A program made the translations under genes and the position numbers. Positions 30,161-40,428 of a DNA stretch of 64,000 bases are shown piece after piece. Source of the stretch: Marinobacter sp. SS13-12 (GTDB lineage: Bacteria > Pseudomonadota > Gammaproteobacteria > Pseudomonadales > Oleiphilaceae); assembly GCF_030227115.1 (NCBI RefSeq), contig NZ_JASSUA010000001.1:1984001-2048000 (forward strand). Direction: 5' to 3'. Position 1 is the stretch's first letter. Each line of letters opens with the position of its first letter. The notes under the pieces are model-generated. The model saw nothing but the letters and a program-made list of their open reading frames with translations, was not told the DNA's origin and searched no databases.

Positions 30161-31819
30161 CTAAACCCGCTTGTGCCGCACCAGATCCTGAATCAGAGAA
30201 TTGACCGCGTCGGTAATTTCCTGATCATCGTCTGCAGAAACAGACGCCGACGCCACATCGGTACCGAGGTTTACCACAATCGCAACCAGGCCGTGGGCAC
30301 TGATCACCTGGGCGGCGCGGCGCCGATCGTCGGCATTGCCGGCGTTGTCTTCGGTCAGAACGACGGATGTCTTGCCCTGATCGAACAGGGCACGCTCCAC
30401 TGCCAGTGCCAGCGCTGTGGCCTGCTTGCCGTTACAGGCAATGATCGCTGGCTTCTGGGCCAGGCGACGCTCACGCTCCTCGCTGGTCACCGGATCCAGC
30501 GACTCAACCGTCCCCGCGGTGCCGGCAATCATGCCTGCGCCAATGGTTACGTTGGTCAGCCGGTCAATCACAATGAAGCTGCCAGTGGCGTGGTTGCGCG
30601 GGTAGGCGTCAAACGCAATGGGCTGGCTAAGCGTCAGCTCACACAGGCCAATCTCGTTCAGCTGCAGGGCAGAGGGATTATCGTTCCTCTCCAGAGTGTT
30701 CACATCAGTCTGGTGATGAATCTTCTTCACCGTGCCGGAGGTGAACGTGGGGCCGAGCTTGATGTCGTACAGGCGACCGGTTTCCAGCGGGCCATCGGTC
30801 ATCCACACGATATTGGCAGTGAACCGGTTGCCCACTTCCGGCTCATCCTCGGCCTTCACCAGCATGTCGCCGCGGCTGACATCAATCTCATCAGCAAGTG
30901 TCAGCGTTACCGCCTGATCGATGTAGGCCTCGTCCAGGTTGCCATCAAATGTCACCACTTCCTTGACAGTACTGGTGCGCCTGGAAGGCAGGGCCATCAC
31001 CTTCTCTCCCGGGCGAATCACCCCGGAGGCGATGGTGCCGCAGAAGCCGCGGAAATTCAGGTGGGGACGAGTAACGTACTGTACCGGGAAGCGGAAATGC
31101 TCCAGGTTCTTGTCGTGGGAAACCTGGACGGTTTCCAGAATGTCCATCAACGGCTGGCCGGTGAACCAGGGCGTGTGCTCGCTCTTGTTGACAACATTGT
31201 CGCCTTCCAGCGCTGAAATCGGTACGAAGCGGATATCCTTCAGGCCCAGCTTGTTGGCAAAGGCCAGATAGTCATCCTTGATTTCGTTGAAGCGCTCTTC
31301 GCTGTAATCCACCAGATCCATCTTGTTGATGGCCACCACGATGTGACGAATACCCAGCAAGGACGCGATGTAGGAATGCCGACGGGTCTGGGTCAGTACA
31401 CCGTGGCGGGCGTCAATCATCAGGATTGCCACCTGGGCGGTAGACGCGCCGGTGGCCATGTTACGGGTGTACTGTTCGTGGCCAGGGGTATCGGCAATGA
31501 TGAACTTGCGCTTGTCGGTGGAAAAATACCGGTAGGCCACATCGATGGTAATGCCCTGTTCCCGCTCTGCCTGCAGTCCGTCCACCAGAAGGGCCAGGTC
31601 CAGCTTTTCGCCGGTGGTGCCCATCTTGGCGCTGTCGGTTTTCAGGCTGGCCATATGATCTTCGTAGATCATCTTGGTGTCGTGGAGAAGGCGGCCAATC
31701 AGGGTGCTCTTGCCGTCGTCGACACTGCCGCAGGTCAGCAGGCGCAGCAGTTCCTTGTTCTCGTGTTGCTTCAGGTAGGCCTGAATATCTTCGGCAATCA
31801 GATCAGACTGGTGTGACAT
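30161..31819 (-). CDS. cysN: Sulfate adenylyltransferase subunit 1 with vestigial APS-kinase-like tail
   Basis: 552 residues from the ATG at 31819. GTPase subunit of ATP sulfurylase; GTP hydrolysis drives APS formation by CysD. G motifs are complete: GSVDDGKST (31-39), DTPGH (110-114), NKMD (165-168). E. coli CysN is about 475 residues; here residues from about 452 onward add a 100-residue tail that aligns loosely with APS kinase ([17 protein letters not shown]). Where CysC has a GxSGxGKST P-loop, the tail reads ACNGKQATA. It therefore looks like a degenerate CysC domain. One base follows the cysD stop. Confidence 0.93.
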   Translation of the reverse strand: MSHQSDLIAEDIQAYLKQHENKELLRLLTCGSVDDGKSTLIGRLLHDTKMIYEDHMASLKTDSAKMGTTGEKLDLALLVDGLQAEREQGITIDVAYRYFSTDKRKFIIADTPGHEQYTRNMATGASTAQVAILMIDARHGVLTQTRRHSYIASLLGIRHIVVAINKMDLVDYSEERFNEIKDDYLAFANKLGLKDIRFVPISALEGDNVVNKSEHTPWFTGQPLMDILETVQVSHDKNLEHFRFPVQYVTRPHLNFRGFCGTIASGVIRPGEKVMALPSRRTSTVKEVVTFDGNLDEAYIDQAVTLTLADEIDVSRGDMLVKAEDEPEVGNRFTANIVWMTDGPLETGRLYDIKLGPTFTSGTVKKIHHQTDVNTLERNDNPSALQLNEIGLCELTLSQPIAFDAYPRNHATGSFIVIDRLTNVTIGAGMIAGTAGTVESLDPVTSEERERRLAQKPAIIACNGKQATALALAVERALFDQGKTSVVLTEDNAGNADDRRRAAQVISAHGLVAIVVNLGTDVASASVSADDDQEITDAVNSLIQDLVRHKRV

Positions 31820-31820
31820 C

Positions 31821-32729
31821 TTAGAAGTACCCTTCCCGCTTTTTCTGTTCCATGGAGCCGGCCGAATCGTGGTCAATAACGCGGCCCTGACGTTCGGAGC
31901 TGGTGGCCAGCAGCATTTCCTGAATGATCTCCGGCAGGGTGTCTGCCTCGGATTCAATGGCGCCGGTCAGCGGGTAGCAGCCCAGGGTGCGGAAACGGAT
32001 GGATTTCATCATCGGCTTCTCGCCTTCTTTCAGGGGCATGCGGTCGTCGTCCACCATGATCAGCGTGCCGTCGCGTTCTACCACCGGGCGCTTGGCCGAG
32101 TAGTACAGGGGAACGATCTCGATGTTTTCCAGGTAGATGTATTGCCAGATGTCCAGCTCGGTCCAGTTGGACAGCGGGAATACCCGGATGCTCTCGCCCT
32201 TGTTGATCTTGCCGTTGTAGATGTTCCACAGCTCGGGGCGTTGGTTTTTCGGGTCCCAGCGGTGGTATTCGTCACGGAAGGAATACACGCGCTCTTTGGC
32301 ACGGGATTTTTCCTCGTCCCGGCGTGCACCACCAAAGGCCGCGTCAAACTTGTACTTGTCCAGCGCCTGCTTCAGGGCCTGGGTTTTCATCACGTCAGTG
32401 TGCTTGGCGCTGCCATGGGTAAAGGGGCCGATACCCTGCCTGATTCCGTCTTCGTTCTTGTGAACGATCAGGTCCAGGCCGTACTCCTTTGCCTTGCGAT
32501 CCCGGAATTTGATCATTTCCTGGAATTTCCAGGTGGTGTCTATATGCATCAGCGGGAAGGGTAGCTTGCCCGGGTAGAAGGCCTTGCGGGCCAGGTGCAG
32601 CATCACTGCGGAGTCCTTTCCGATGGAATAGAGCATGACCGGGTTGTCGAATTCGGCTGCGACTTCCCGGATGATATGGATGCTTTCAGCTTCCAGCTGT
32701 TTGAGATGCGTCAGGTTGTAAGTGGTCAT
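31821..32729 (-). CDS. cysD: Sulfate adenylyltransferase subunit 2
   Basis: 302 residues. Catalytic subunit that forms adenosine-5'-phosphosulfate from sulfate and ATP, the entry to assimilatory sulfate reduction. The PP-loop [12 protein letters not shown], the arginine-rich [15 protein letters not shown] and the C-terminal [16 protein letters not shown] are all intact. First gene of a two-gene operon with cysN. The 173 bases upstream contain a GCTATA-ACAA-TATAGC dyad (32845-32860) but no activator site I can name. Confidence 0.97.
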   Translation of the reverse strand: MTTYNLTHLKQLEAESIHIIREVAAEFDNPVMLYSIGKDSAVMLHLARKAFYPGKLPFPLMHIDTTWKFQEMIKFRDRKAKEYGLDLIVHKNEDGIRQGIGPFTHGSAKHTDVMKTQALKQALDKYKFDAAFGGARRDEEKSRAKERVYSFRDEYHRWDPKNQRPELWNIYNGKINKGESIRVFPLSNWTELDIWQYIYLENIEIVPLYYSAKRPVVERDGTLIMVDDDRMPLKEGEKPMMKSIRFRTLGCYPLTGAIESEADTLPEIIQEMLLATSSERQGRVIDHDSAGSMEQKKREGYF

Positions 32730-32902
32730 CGTATCCTGTTACCGCGTTTGCGTGCCTCCGGATTAGACAGAGGCTGGGCGTGTGAATGCGGCAATGATAC
32801 CAGATCTGGCCATGGCATAAGAAGACGGGTAACTAGAGTTTGCTGCTATAACAATATAGCGGCATTGTGGCGGGGCAATCCATGGGAAGGGTGCTTGTTT
32901 GC

Positions 32903-33355
32903 TCAGGGCACCGAAGCGGCAAGCAGTTTGCTGACGTAATTATTGACGTACTCGAACCCGTTGCCTTCAAACTCGGTGAACTGGACGCCAAGCTGGAACT
33001 GGTCGCGGGCAATGCGGCGCATGTGGACGATATTGCCGGTAGTGACAACCGAAACGGGCTGCTGGGCAACCACAGGTACTGAAAACGTTGCCGTGACGGA
33101 TATCCAGTGGCCGGGCGCGGGCGTTTTCTGGCCAGGGACCAGTTTCTTGACGGCTTCCCGGTCACACAGGATCATGATCCCTGTTCGCGAAATATTGGAC
33201 ACCATACAGGTCAGGCAGCTGCCATCGGGTTTTTCAATTCTGGCTTCAGTGGCAACATCAACACGTTGCTGGTTGCGAAGGTTTGGCTTGGCGGCAACTG
33301 GTTTCATAGTGACTCTTCTGGCATCTCTGGTTTCAAAGGAGGCTGCCTTACCCAT
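32903..33355 (-). CDS. PilZ domain protein
   Basis: 150 residues. After a 25-residue lead comes a PilZ domain: the RxxxR motif RNQQR and, about 30 residues on, VSNISRTGI, matching the D/NxSxxG part of the cyclic-di-GMP site. This suggests binding of cyclic-di-GMP, a second messenger for motility and surface life. No other domain or membrane segment is visible. Leftward, monocistronic; an in-frame ATG further on (MKPVAAKPNL) could be an alternative start. Confidence 0.85.
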   Translation of the reverse strand: MGKAASFETRDARRVTMKPVAAKPNLRNQQRVDVATEARIEKPDGSCLTCMVSNISRTGIMILCDREAVKKLVPGQKTPAPGHWISVTATFSVPVVAQQPVSVVTTGNIVHMRRIARDQFQLGVQFTEFEGNGFEYVNNYVSKLLAASVP

Positions 33356-33708
33356 CGTTCAGTCCTTTTTATACTTGCTGTTGCGCCTTGTTTTATACAC
33401 AAGAAAGTCCCGCAGATTGTCATGATTTCCTAACATGACGTGCACGGGATAACGGCAAGCGCTTATTATTTCGGTCTTAACTCCCTGAAAGTCTAGTTGT
33501 TTGTTTCGTGATCGGCAAGTTGCCTGTCGCTAAACCTGTCAGATTTGTGAACTGAATATGAACATGGCGTCACTGATAGTGACGCCTGTTAAATCCGGAT
33601 GGGCTGAATTCCCTGTTCGAGTTCACTGACGGCAGCAGCCCGGCTGAGGTAAACTACGCACCACCATTCACCTGGCGCTGATTCAGGCGCTATGATTCCG
33701 TGCAGGTT
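33356..33708. other. Gene-free stretch between PilZ gene and rimO
   Basis: 353 bases between divergent genes. It must hold both promoters, but I find no convincing -35/-10 pair. The only clear structure is the dyad at 33566-33586. Confidence 0.6.
33566..33586. promoter_or_regulatory. 21-base perfect dyad upstream of rimO
   Basis: GGCGTCACT-GAT-AGTGACGCC: 9-bp arms around three bases, 122 bases before the rimO ATG. Either an operator or a very tight hairpin; no T-run follows on either strand. Confidence 0.45.
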
Positions 33709-35049
33709 ATGACAGACAAAAATCCTTCCGTTTCCCAAAGCGGCAAAGTTGGCTTCATCAGCCTCGGCTGCCCCAAGGCTCTTGTTGACTCAGAGCGCAT
33801 CCTTACCCAACTGCGGCTGGATGGCTACGACGTTGTGCCCACCTATAATGACGCCGACATTGTTGTGGTCAACACCTGCGGCTTTATCGATGCCGCCAAG
33901 CAGGAATCCCTGGATGCCATTGGAGAGGCAATCAGTGAAAACGGCAAGGTGATCGTCACTGGCTGTATGGGTGTGGAGGCCGACAAGATCCGCGACACCC
34001 ATCCCGGTGTTCTGGCGGTCTCCGGCCCCCACGCCTATGAGGAAGTGGTCGGTGCCGTGCACCAGTTCGTGCCGCCGAACAAGCAACACGATCCTTTCAC
34101 GGACCTGGTTCCACCCCAGGGCATCAAGCTGACGCCGAGGCATTACGCCTACCTGAAGATCTCCGAAGGCTGTAACCACCGCTGCACATTCTGCATCATT
34201 CCCTCCATGCGCGGTGACCTGGTCAGCCGCCCCATCGGCGATGTGATGGACGAAGCGCAGCGACTGGTAGATGCCGGAGTCAAAGAGCTGCTGGTGATTT
34301 CCCAGGACACCTCCGCCTATGGCGTGGATATCAAATACCGCACGGGCTTCTGGCAGGGTCGTCCGCTAAAAACGAAAATGCAGTCACTGTGTGAAGCATT
34401 GGGCGAAATGGGTGTCTGGGTGCGCCTGCACTACGTATATCCCTATCCCCATGTAGACGACATTATTCCGCTGATGGCCGAAGGCAAGATCCTGCCGTAC
34501 CTGGACATCCCGTTCCAGCACGCCAGCCCGAAAGTCCTCAAGGCCATGAAACGCCCGGCCCACGACAGCAAGACCCTGGAGCGCATTCGCAAGTGGCGGG
34601 AGATCTGCCCGGAACTGACCATTCGCTCCACCTTCATCGTGGGCTTCCCCGGCGAAACCGAAGAAGATTTCCAGTATCTGCTGGACTGGCTGGATGAAGC
34701 GCAGCTGGATCGGGTAGGCGCGTTCAAATACAGCCCGGTGGAAGGCGCCAGGGCCAACGAGCTGGAAGGTGCCGTGCCTGAGGAAGTAAAGGAAGAGCGC
34801 CTGGCCCGCTTCATGGAAAAACAGGCCGAGATCTCAGCTGCCCGCCTGCAGGCCAAAATCGGCCAGACTATAGACGTACTGATTGACGAAGTGGACGAGG
34901 AAGGTGCCATTGGTCGTTCCAAGGCAGATGCGCCTGAGATTGACGGGATGGTTTATCTCAATGAAGAGACTGACCTGGTGCCCGGGCAGATTGTTCAGGC
35001 CGTGGTTGAGCATGCGGATGAGCATGATCTTTGGGGTCGGCTTGTTTAG
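33709..35049 (+). CDS. rimO: Ribosomal protein uS12 methylthiotransferase RimO
   Basis: 446 residues from the ATG at 33709 (an in-frame GTG lies 9 bases earlier). Radical-SAM enzyme that methylthiolates Asp89 of ribosomal protein uS12. N-terminal cysteines GCPKA, NTCGF and TGCMG, the SAM-cluster motif CNHRCTFC and the C-terminal TRAM domain are present. The [10 protein letters not shown] start separates it from MiaB. Monocistronic, followed by a 570-base stretch of repeats. Confidence 0.97.
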   Translation: MTDKNPSVSQSGKVGFISLGCPKALVDSERILTQLRLDGYDVVPTYNDADIVVVNTCGFIDAAKQESLDAIGEAISENGKVIVTGCMGVEADKIRDTHPGVLAVSGPHAYEEVVGAVHQFVPPNKQHDPFTDLVPPQGIKLTPRHYAYLKISEGCNHRCTFCIIPSMRGDLVSRPIGDVMDEAQRLVDAGVKELLVISQDTSAYGVDIKYRTGFWQGRPLKTKMQSLCEALGEMGVWVRLHYVYPYPHVDDIIPLMAEGKILPYLDIPFQHASPKVLKAMKRPAHDSKTLERIRKWREICPELTIRSTFIVGFPGETEEDFQYLLDWLDEAQLDRVGAFKYSPVEGARANELEGAVPEEVKEERLARFMEKQAEISAARLQAKIGQTIDVLIDEVDEEGAIGRSKADAPEIDGMVYLNEETDLVPGQIVQAVVEHADEHDLWGRLV

Positions 35050-35095
35050 TAGCCTTTGAGTTGGGCTCTAACCTTCTGGGCTTGGAGCTGACGCA

Positions 35096-35200
35096 CGGGT
35101 GGGGACGGCTTTCCAAAACACGCTCCTTCGGCACATCCATGTGACGCTTGAGCTCCGCCATCCATGGCTCCGCACAGTTTTGGAAAGCCGTCCCCACCCG
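35096..35200 (-). repeat. T-family hairpin repeat T9
   Basis: Perfect 24-bp arms (CGGGTGGGGACGGCTTTCC and inward AAAAC). Minus-strand core: GCCATGGATGGC and CACATGGATGTG (35132-35143). The core is nearly the same as that of T12, but the outer arm is unrelated. Confidence 0.88.
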
Positions 35201-35230
35201 CGCTGGCCGAACACGCAGTTAGCGCCAAAC

Positions 35231-35335
35231 GTAGGTCGGATTTACCCGTGAAGGGCATAAAAGGCGAAGCGTAATCCGACACCGTGTTAACGGTCGATCC
35301 CATTTGTCGGATTACGCTTCGCTAATCCGACCTAC
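35231..35335. repeat. P-family palindromic repeats, two units
   Basis: Unit 1 (35231-35281) has the CCCGTGAAGGGC insertion seen also at 21641-21691; unit 2 (35305-35335) is the short form. Lies between T9 and T10. Confidence 0.85.
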
Positions 35336-35372
35336 GATGAGGTGTTTGTCCGGCGTTATCACGGAGTTGATA

Positions 35373-35563
35373 GGCCTTGGTGGGAGGCTTCTCCCAAAAA
35401 TGTGCGGAGCCATGGATGGCGGAGCCCAAGCGCACATGGGTTCGGCCGAGCGCTTATGAAGCGAAGCTTCATGCGACAGCCGAACGACAGCAATCTGTGA
35501 TTGCTGGCCGGACCCCGCAGGGGTGCTTGTAGCGTTTTTTGGGAGAAGCCTCCCACCGAGGCC
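35373..35563 (+). repeat. T-family hairpin repeat T10, interrupted
   Basis: Arms GGCCT-GGTGGGAGGCTTCTCCC plus AAAAA/TTTTT with one mismatch. Plus-strand core starts like T5 (GCCATGGATGGC, CGCACATGGG) but is then split by about 80 bases before resuming GTGCTTGTAGCG. 191 bases in all, against about 105 for T5. Confidence 0.85.
35441..35523. repeat. Three-hairpin insert inside T10
   Basis: Consecutive stems: TTCGGC/GCCGAA enclosing ATGAAGC-GAA-GCTTCAT (35441-35484), CAGCAAT-CTGTG-ATTGCTG (35488-35506), CCCC-GCA-GGGG (35513-35523). Absent from the other T copies. Confidence 0.65.
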
Positions 35564-35622
35564 TCCCCCCACATCAAGCAGGCTAGGGCCGCAGCAAGAA
35601 TCCCCGACCCAAAGCCCGAGGG

Positions 35623-37074
35623 TTATCCCCCAAGCTTCTTAACCAGAATCTCGTTAAACAGCTTCGGATTGCCCTGACCCTTGGAGGCCTTCATCAGCGG
35701 CCCCATAAATCCGCCGAGCATCTTCTTCTGCTTCTTGGGATCGGACTCCTGCTGATACTGGGCCACCTGATCCGGCATGGAGGCGAGTACCTCGTCCACC
35801 ATTTTCTCCAGTTCGCCGGTGTCAGACACCTGCTTCAGGCCTTTGGCGTCGATAATCGCGTCCACATTGTCGTTCTCGCCAGACCACAGGGCTTCGAATA
35901 CCTTCTTGGCACCGGCCGAGGAAATCGTGTTATCGGCAATGCGCACCACCAGGTCACCCAACTGGGCACCGGAGATCGGCGAGTCGGCAACAGATTTTTC
36001 TTCTGCGTTCAGTCGTGCGGAGAATTCGCCCTGGACCCAGTTGGAAGCCAGTTTGGCATCTTTCCCTCGATCCGCGGCGGCTTCGAAGAACGCCGCGAGT
36101 TTTGAATCACTGGCCAGCAGGCCTGCGTCGTAGTCGTTCAGGCCGTACTGCTCCATGAAGCGTGCCTTGCGGGCGTCCGGCAGTTCCGGGAGGCTGTTGC
36201 GGGCTTCGTCGATAAAGGCATCGTCGATTTCCACCGGCAGCAGGTCCGGGCAGGGGAAGTAACGGTAGTCGTTGGCTTCCTCCTTGGTGCGCATGGAGCG
36301 GGATTCGTCCCTGTCGCCGTTGTACAGGCGGGTTTCCTGCACGATGGTGCCACCGTCTTCGAGGATATCCATCTGCCGCTCCACCTCGTGGGCGATGGCC
36401 TGTTCCATGAAACGGAAGGAGTTCAGGTTCTTGGTTTCGGTGCGGGTGCCCAGAGTGTCAGAGCCTTTCGGTTTGAGCGAGATGTTCACGTCAAACCGCA
36501 TGGAGCCCTGGGACATGTCGCCATCACAGATGCCCAGTGACGTTACAATACCGTGTAGCTTCCTGGCAAAGGCCACCGCTTCCTCGGCATTGGTCATGTC
36601 CGGTTCAGTGACCACTTCGATCAGCGGGGTACCCGCCCGGTTCAGGTCGATGCCGGTCATGCCGTGAAAGTCTTCATGCAGAGACTTGCCGGCGTCTTCT
36701 TCCAGGTGGGCGTGGTGAATGCGCACACGCTTGGTCTCACCGTTGGCCAGGTCGAGATCCACATAGCCGGGGCCCACGATGGGCCGCTCCAGTTGGGTGG
36801 TCTGGTAGCCCTTGGGCAGGTCCGGATAGAAGTAGTTCTTGCGTTCGAACACTGAACGGCGTTCGATCTCTGCATTGACCGCCAGGCCGAACATCACCGC
36901 GTAGCGGAACGCCTGCTCATTCGGAACCGGCAGGGTGCCCGGCATCGCCAGGTCAACGGCGTTGGCCTGGGTGTTGGGCTCGGCGCCATAGGCGGTGCTG
37001 GAGCCGGAAAAAATCTTGGTTCGGGTGGCAAGCTGAACGTGAATTTCCAGCCCGATCACAATGTCCCATTGCAT
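35623..37074 (-). CDS. gatB: Asp-tRNA(Asn)/Glu-tRNA(Gln) amidotransferase subunit B
   Basis: 483 residues. GatB binds the misacylated tRNA and phosphorylates its glutamyl or aspartyl group before transamidation. Starts with the family sequence [22 protein letters not shown]; the catalytic part has the [17 protein letters not shown] motif; the C-terminal YqeY-like domain ends [15 protein letters not shown]. Third gene of the leftward gatCAB operon. Its presence means Gln-tRNA and/or Asn-tRNA can be made indirectly. Confidence 0.97.
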   Translation of the reverse strand: MQWDIVIGLEIHVQLATRTKIFSGSSTAYGAEPNTQANAVDLAMPGTLPVPNEQAFRYAVMFGLAVNAEIERRSVFERKNYFYPDLPKGYQTTQLERPIVGPGYVDLDLANGETKRVRIHHAHLEEDAGKSLHEDFHGMTGIDLNRAGTPLIEVVTEPDMTNAEEAVAFARKLHGIVTSLGICDGDMSQGSMRFDVNISLKPKGSDTLGTRTETKNLNSFRFMEQAIAHEVERQMDILEDGGTIVQETRLYNGDRDESRSMRTKEEANDYRYFPCPDLLPVEIDDAFIDEARNSLPELPDARKARFMEQYGLNDYDAGLLASDSKLAAFFEAAADRGKDAKLASNWVQGEFSARLNAEEKSVADSPISGAQLGDLVVRIADNTISSAGAKKVFEALWSGENDNVDAIIDAKGLKQVSDTGELEKMVDEVLASMPDQVAQYQQESDPKKQKKMLGGFMGPLMKASKGQGNPKLFNEILVKKLGG

Positions 37075-37106
37075 AGTCGCTCTCCTGTTTCTGGCCTGTT
37101 CCGGGC

Positions 37107-38564
37107 TTATTGCGGTTCACGCTGGTGCCAGTCGGTCACCTGCTGGAATTGATGGGCAGCGTTCAGCAGACGCGCCTCGGAGAAGTAGTCTCCGATAATC
37201 TGCAGGCCAACCGGTAAGCCGTCCACGAATCCCGCTGGCACCGACATGGCTGGAATTCCCGCCAGGTTAATTGCCACGGTAAACACGTCCTCCAGGTACA
37301 TGGTGACCGGGTCGTTGGACTTCTCGCCCTGGATGAAGGCCGGGGAGGGCGTAGTCGGGCTCATCAGCACATCCACTTCCCGGAAGGCGTCAATGAAATC
37401 CTGCTGGATCAGCCTGCGTACTTTCTGGGCTTTCAGGTAATAGGCGTCGAAATAACCGGCAGACAGCGCATAGGTGCCCACCAGAATCCGGCGCTTCACC
37501 TCGGCACCGAAACCTTCGGCCCGGGTGCGAGTGTACATGTCCATCAGGTCTTTCGGGTCTTCGCAGCGGTAGCCATAACGGGCGCCGTCAAAGCGTGACA
37601 GATTGGCAGAAGCCTCTGCCGGGGCAATGACGTAGTAGGCAGCAATCGCAAGGTTGGCGTGGGGCAGGGACACGTCCTTCACCGTGGCGCCCAGCTTTTC
37701 ATAGTCGCGGATAGCGCCACGAACCTGCTCTTCCATTGCTGCGCTGAGGTTATCGGCAAAATATTCCTTCGGCAGGCCGATGCGCAGCCCTTTCAGGGGC
37801 TCATCCAGCGTTGCCGTATAGTCAGGTACCTCCCGGTCGATGGAGGTGGAATCTTTTGGATCGAACCCGGCCATGACATTCAGCATCAGGGCCGCATCTT
37901 CAGCAGAGCGTGCCATGGCGCCGCCCTGGTCAAGGCTGGAAGCAAACGCAATCATCCCGTACCGGGATACCCGGCCATAGGTTGGCTTCAGACCGGTCAC
38001 GCCACACAGGGCTGCCGGCTGGCGAATTGAGCCACCGGTATCCGTCGCCGTCGCCGCCGGCACCAGCCGCGCGGCAACCGCCGCCGCAGAACCACCGGAA
38101 GAACCGCCTGGAACACGCTTCTCGCCCTTGCTCAGGCCCCAGGGGTTCGTTGTCGCACCAAAATGACTGGACTCGGTAGATGAGCCCATGGCGAACTCGT
38201 CCATATTGGTTTTGCCCAGGCATACAGCTCCCGCCTTGCGGAAGTTCTCCGTGACCGTGGCATCGTAGGGTGGCACAAAGTTCGCGAGCATCTTTGATCC
38301 ACAGGTGGTGGCTACCCCGTTGGTGCAGAAGATATCCTTGTGGGCAAACGGCACCCCGGTCCACGGCGTGGCTTTGCCGGCCGCCCGCTGCTCGTCCGCA
38401 GCATGGGCATCCGCCAGAGCCTGGTCTTCGGTGATGGAGATAAAGCTGTTGAGCTGTTCGTCTTCTTTCTTGAGGCGCCCCAGGTATTCCCGGGTCAGCT
38501 CCACACTGGAAATCTTGCCGCTTTCCAGTTCACGGGAAAGTTCTGCTACGGATTTGTTATGCAT
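37107..38564 (-). CDS. gatA: Asp-tRNA(Asn)/Glu-tRNA(Gln) amidotransferase subunit A
   Basis: 485 residues. Amidase-signature glutaminase subunit that supplies ammonia for the transamidation. The catalytic Ser-cisSer-Lys triad can be placed in PFAHKDIF (lysine), [13 protein letters not shown] and [12 protein letters not shown] (serines). Between gatC (47 bases upstream) and gatB (32 bases downstream). Confidence 0.97.
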   Translation of the reverse strand: MHNKSVAELSRELESGKISSVELTREYLGRLKKEDEQLNSFISITEDQALADAHAADEQRAAGKATPWTGVPFAHKDIFCTNGVATTCGSKMLANFVPPYDATVTENFRKAGAVCLGKTNMDEFAMGSSTESSHFGATTNPWGLSKGEKRVPGGSSGGSAAAVAARLVPAATATDTGGSIRQPAALCGVTGLKPTYGRVSRYGMIAFASSLDQGGAMARSAEDAALMLNVMAGFDPKDSTSIDREVPDYTATLDEPLKGLRIGLPKEYFADNLSAAMEEQVRGAIRDYEKLGATVKDVSLPHANLAIAAYYVIAPAEASANLSRFDGARYGYRCEDPKDLMDMYTRTRAEGFGAEVKRRILVGTYALSAGYFDAYYLKAQKVRRLIQQDFIDAFREVDVLMSPTTPSPAFIQGEKSNDPVTMYLEDVFTVAINLAGIPAMSVPAGFVDGLPVGLQIIGDYFSEARLLNAAHQFQQVTDWHQREPQ

Positions 38565-38611
38565 GATGAATCCTGAAATCGCTGGTCGTCAGATCACTCA
38601 ATACCTTTTAT

Positions 38612-38899
38612 TTACTCGATGACACGCGGCACGAGATAAAGGCCATTCTCGGTAGCCGGTGCAATAGCCTGGAAAGCTTCCCGCTGATTGGTTTCCGTTA
38701 TCTCATCCGGGCGCAGGCGCTGAACCGCATTCAACGGATGAGCCATGGGCTCCACCGAATCGGTATCGGCGGCGCTTAACTGATCCACCAGCTCCAGGAT
38801 ATTGCCCAGATCCTTCTCCAGCGCTGAAACCTGCTCGTCATCCACCCGAATGCGTGCGAGCACAGCGACTTTTTCAATGTCTTTACGGGAAATGGTCAC
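38612..38899 (-). CDS. gatC: Asp-tRNA(Asn)/Glu-tRNA(Gln) amidotransferase subunit C
   Basis: 95 residues starting at GTG (38899) with GGGAGG 4 bases upstream; the overlapping ATG two bases earlier is out of frame. GatC wraps around and stabilises the GatA-GatB interface. The usual start (ISRKDIEKVAVLARI) and the end VPRVIE are seen. First gene of the leftward gatCAB operon. Confidence 0.94.
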   Translation of the reverse strand: MTISRKDIEKVAVLARIRVDDEQVSALEKDLGNILELVDQLSAADTDSVEPMAHPLNAVQRLRPDEITETNQREAFQAIAPATENGLYLVPRVIE

Positions 38900-38977
38900 A
38901 TTGCCTCCCAGGTTTAACTATGTGAAATGTCTTTAATAATACGGTTTATTCAATGAAGGCCACCCGGGTTTCCGGGG

Positions 38978-39079
38978 CGTTCGGGGGGAGCTTTCCAAAA
39001 CTGTGCGGAGCCAGGGATGGCGTAGCTCAAGCGCCACACGGACGTGCTCGAGCGTGTTTTGGAAAGCTCCCCCCGAACG
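38978..39079 (+). repeat. T-family hairpin repeat T11
   Basis: Perfect 24-bp arms CGTTCGGGGGGAGCTTTCC plus AAAAC. Plus-strand core: GCCAGGGATGGC and CACACGGACGTG. Lies between the divergent genes gatC and mreB, core-sense toward mreB. Confidence 0.87.
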
Positions 39080-39222
39080 GCCCTCCACCAGAGCCTGACA
39101 AATAAAAGCGCTATGGTAACAGATTCGAACAATCGCGGGAGGGGCCAAAACAAAGGGCGAAAGCGTGAAAGACCCCGCGGGAGCCCCGATGGTGCCTTGC
39201 CTGCAGGGGTGCTCACTGCTAA

Positions 39223-40317
<1,095 letters not shown>

Positions 40318-40358
40318 CCTTGACCCCGGCTTTACGCCCCGACATTGCCACAACCCGG

Positions 40359-40387
40359 CCGCCGCTCGTGAAAATTCACGGCGGCGG
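40359..40387 (+). other. Hairpin between mreB and mreC
   Basis: CCGCCGC-CGTGAA pairs with TTCACGGCGGCGG (one bulged T) around AA. No T-run follows, so it is better read as an RNA-stability or processing element than a terminator. It ends about 40 bases before mreC. Confidence 0.55.
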
Positions 40388-40428
40388 TTGTCGTATGGAC
40401 ACCTGCAGGGATTGCGGGAGGGTTCGCC

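Noticed and set aside
32845..32860. CysB site upstream of cysD (GCTATA-ACAA-TATAGC)
   Set aside because: A short A/T-rich dyad only; CysB sites are poorly defined and nothing else supports it.
20732..35563. T elements as a CRISPR array
   Set aside because: Copies are scattered, about 100 bases long and palindromic, not regularly spaced direct repeats with unique spacers.
20732..39079. T elements as intrinsic terminators
   Set aside because: No T-run follows the stems, and several lie between divergent genes where nothing needs terminating.
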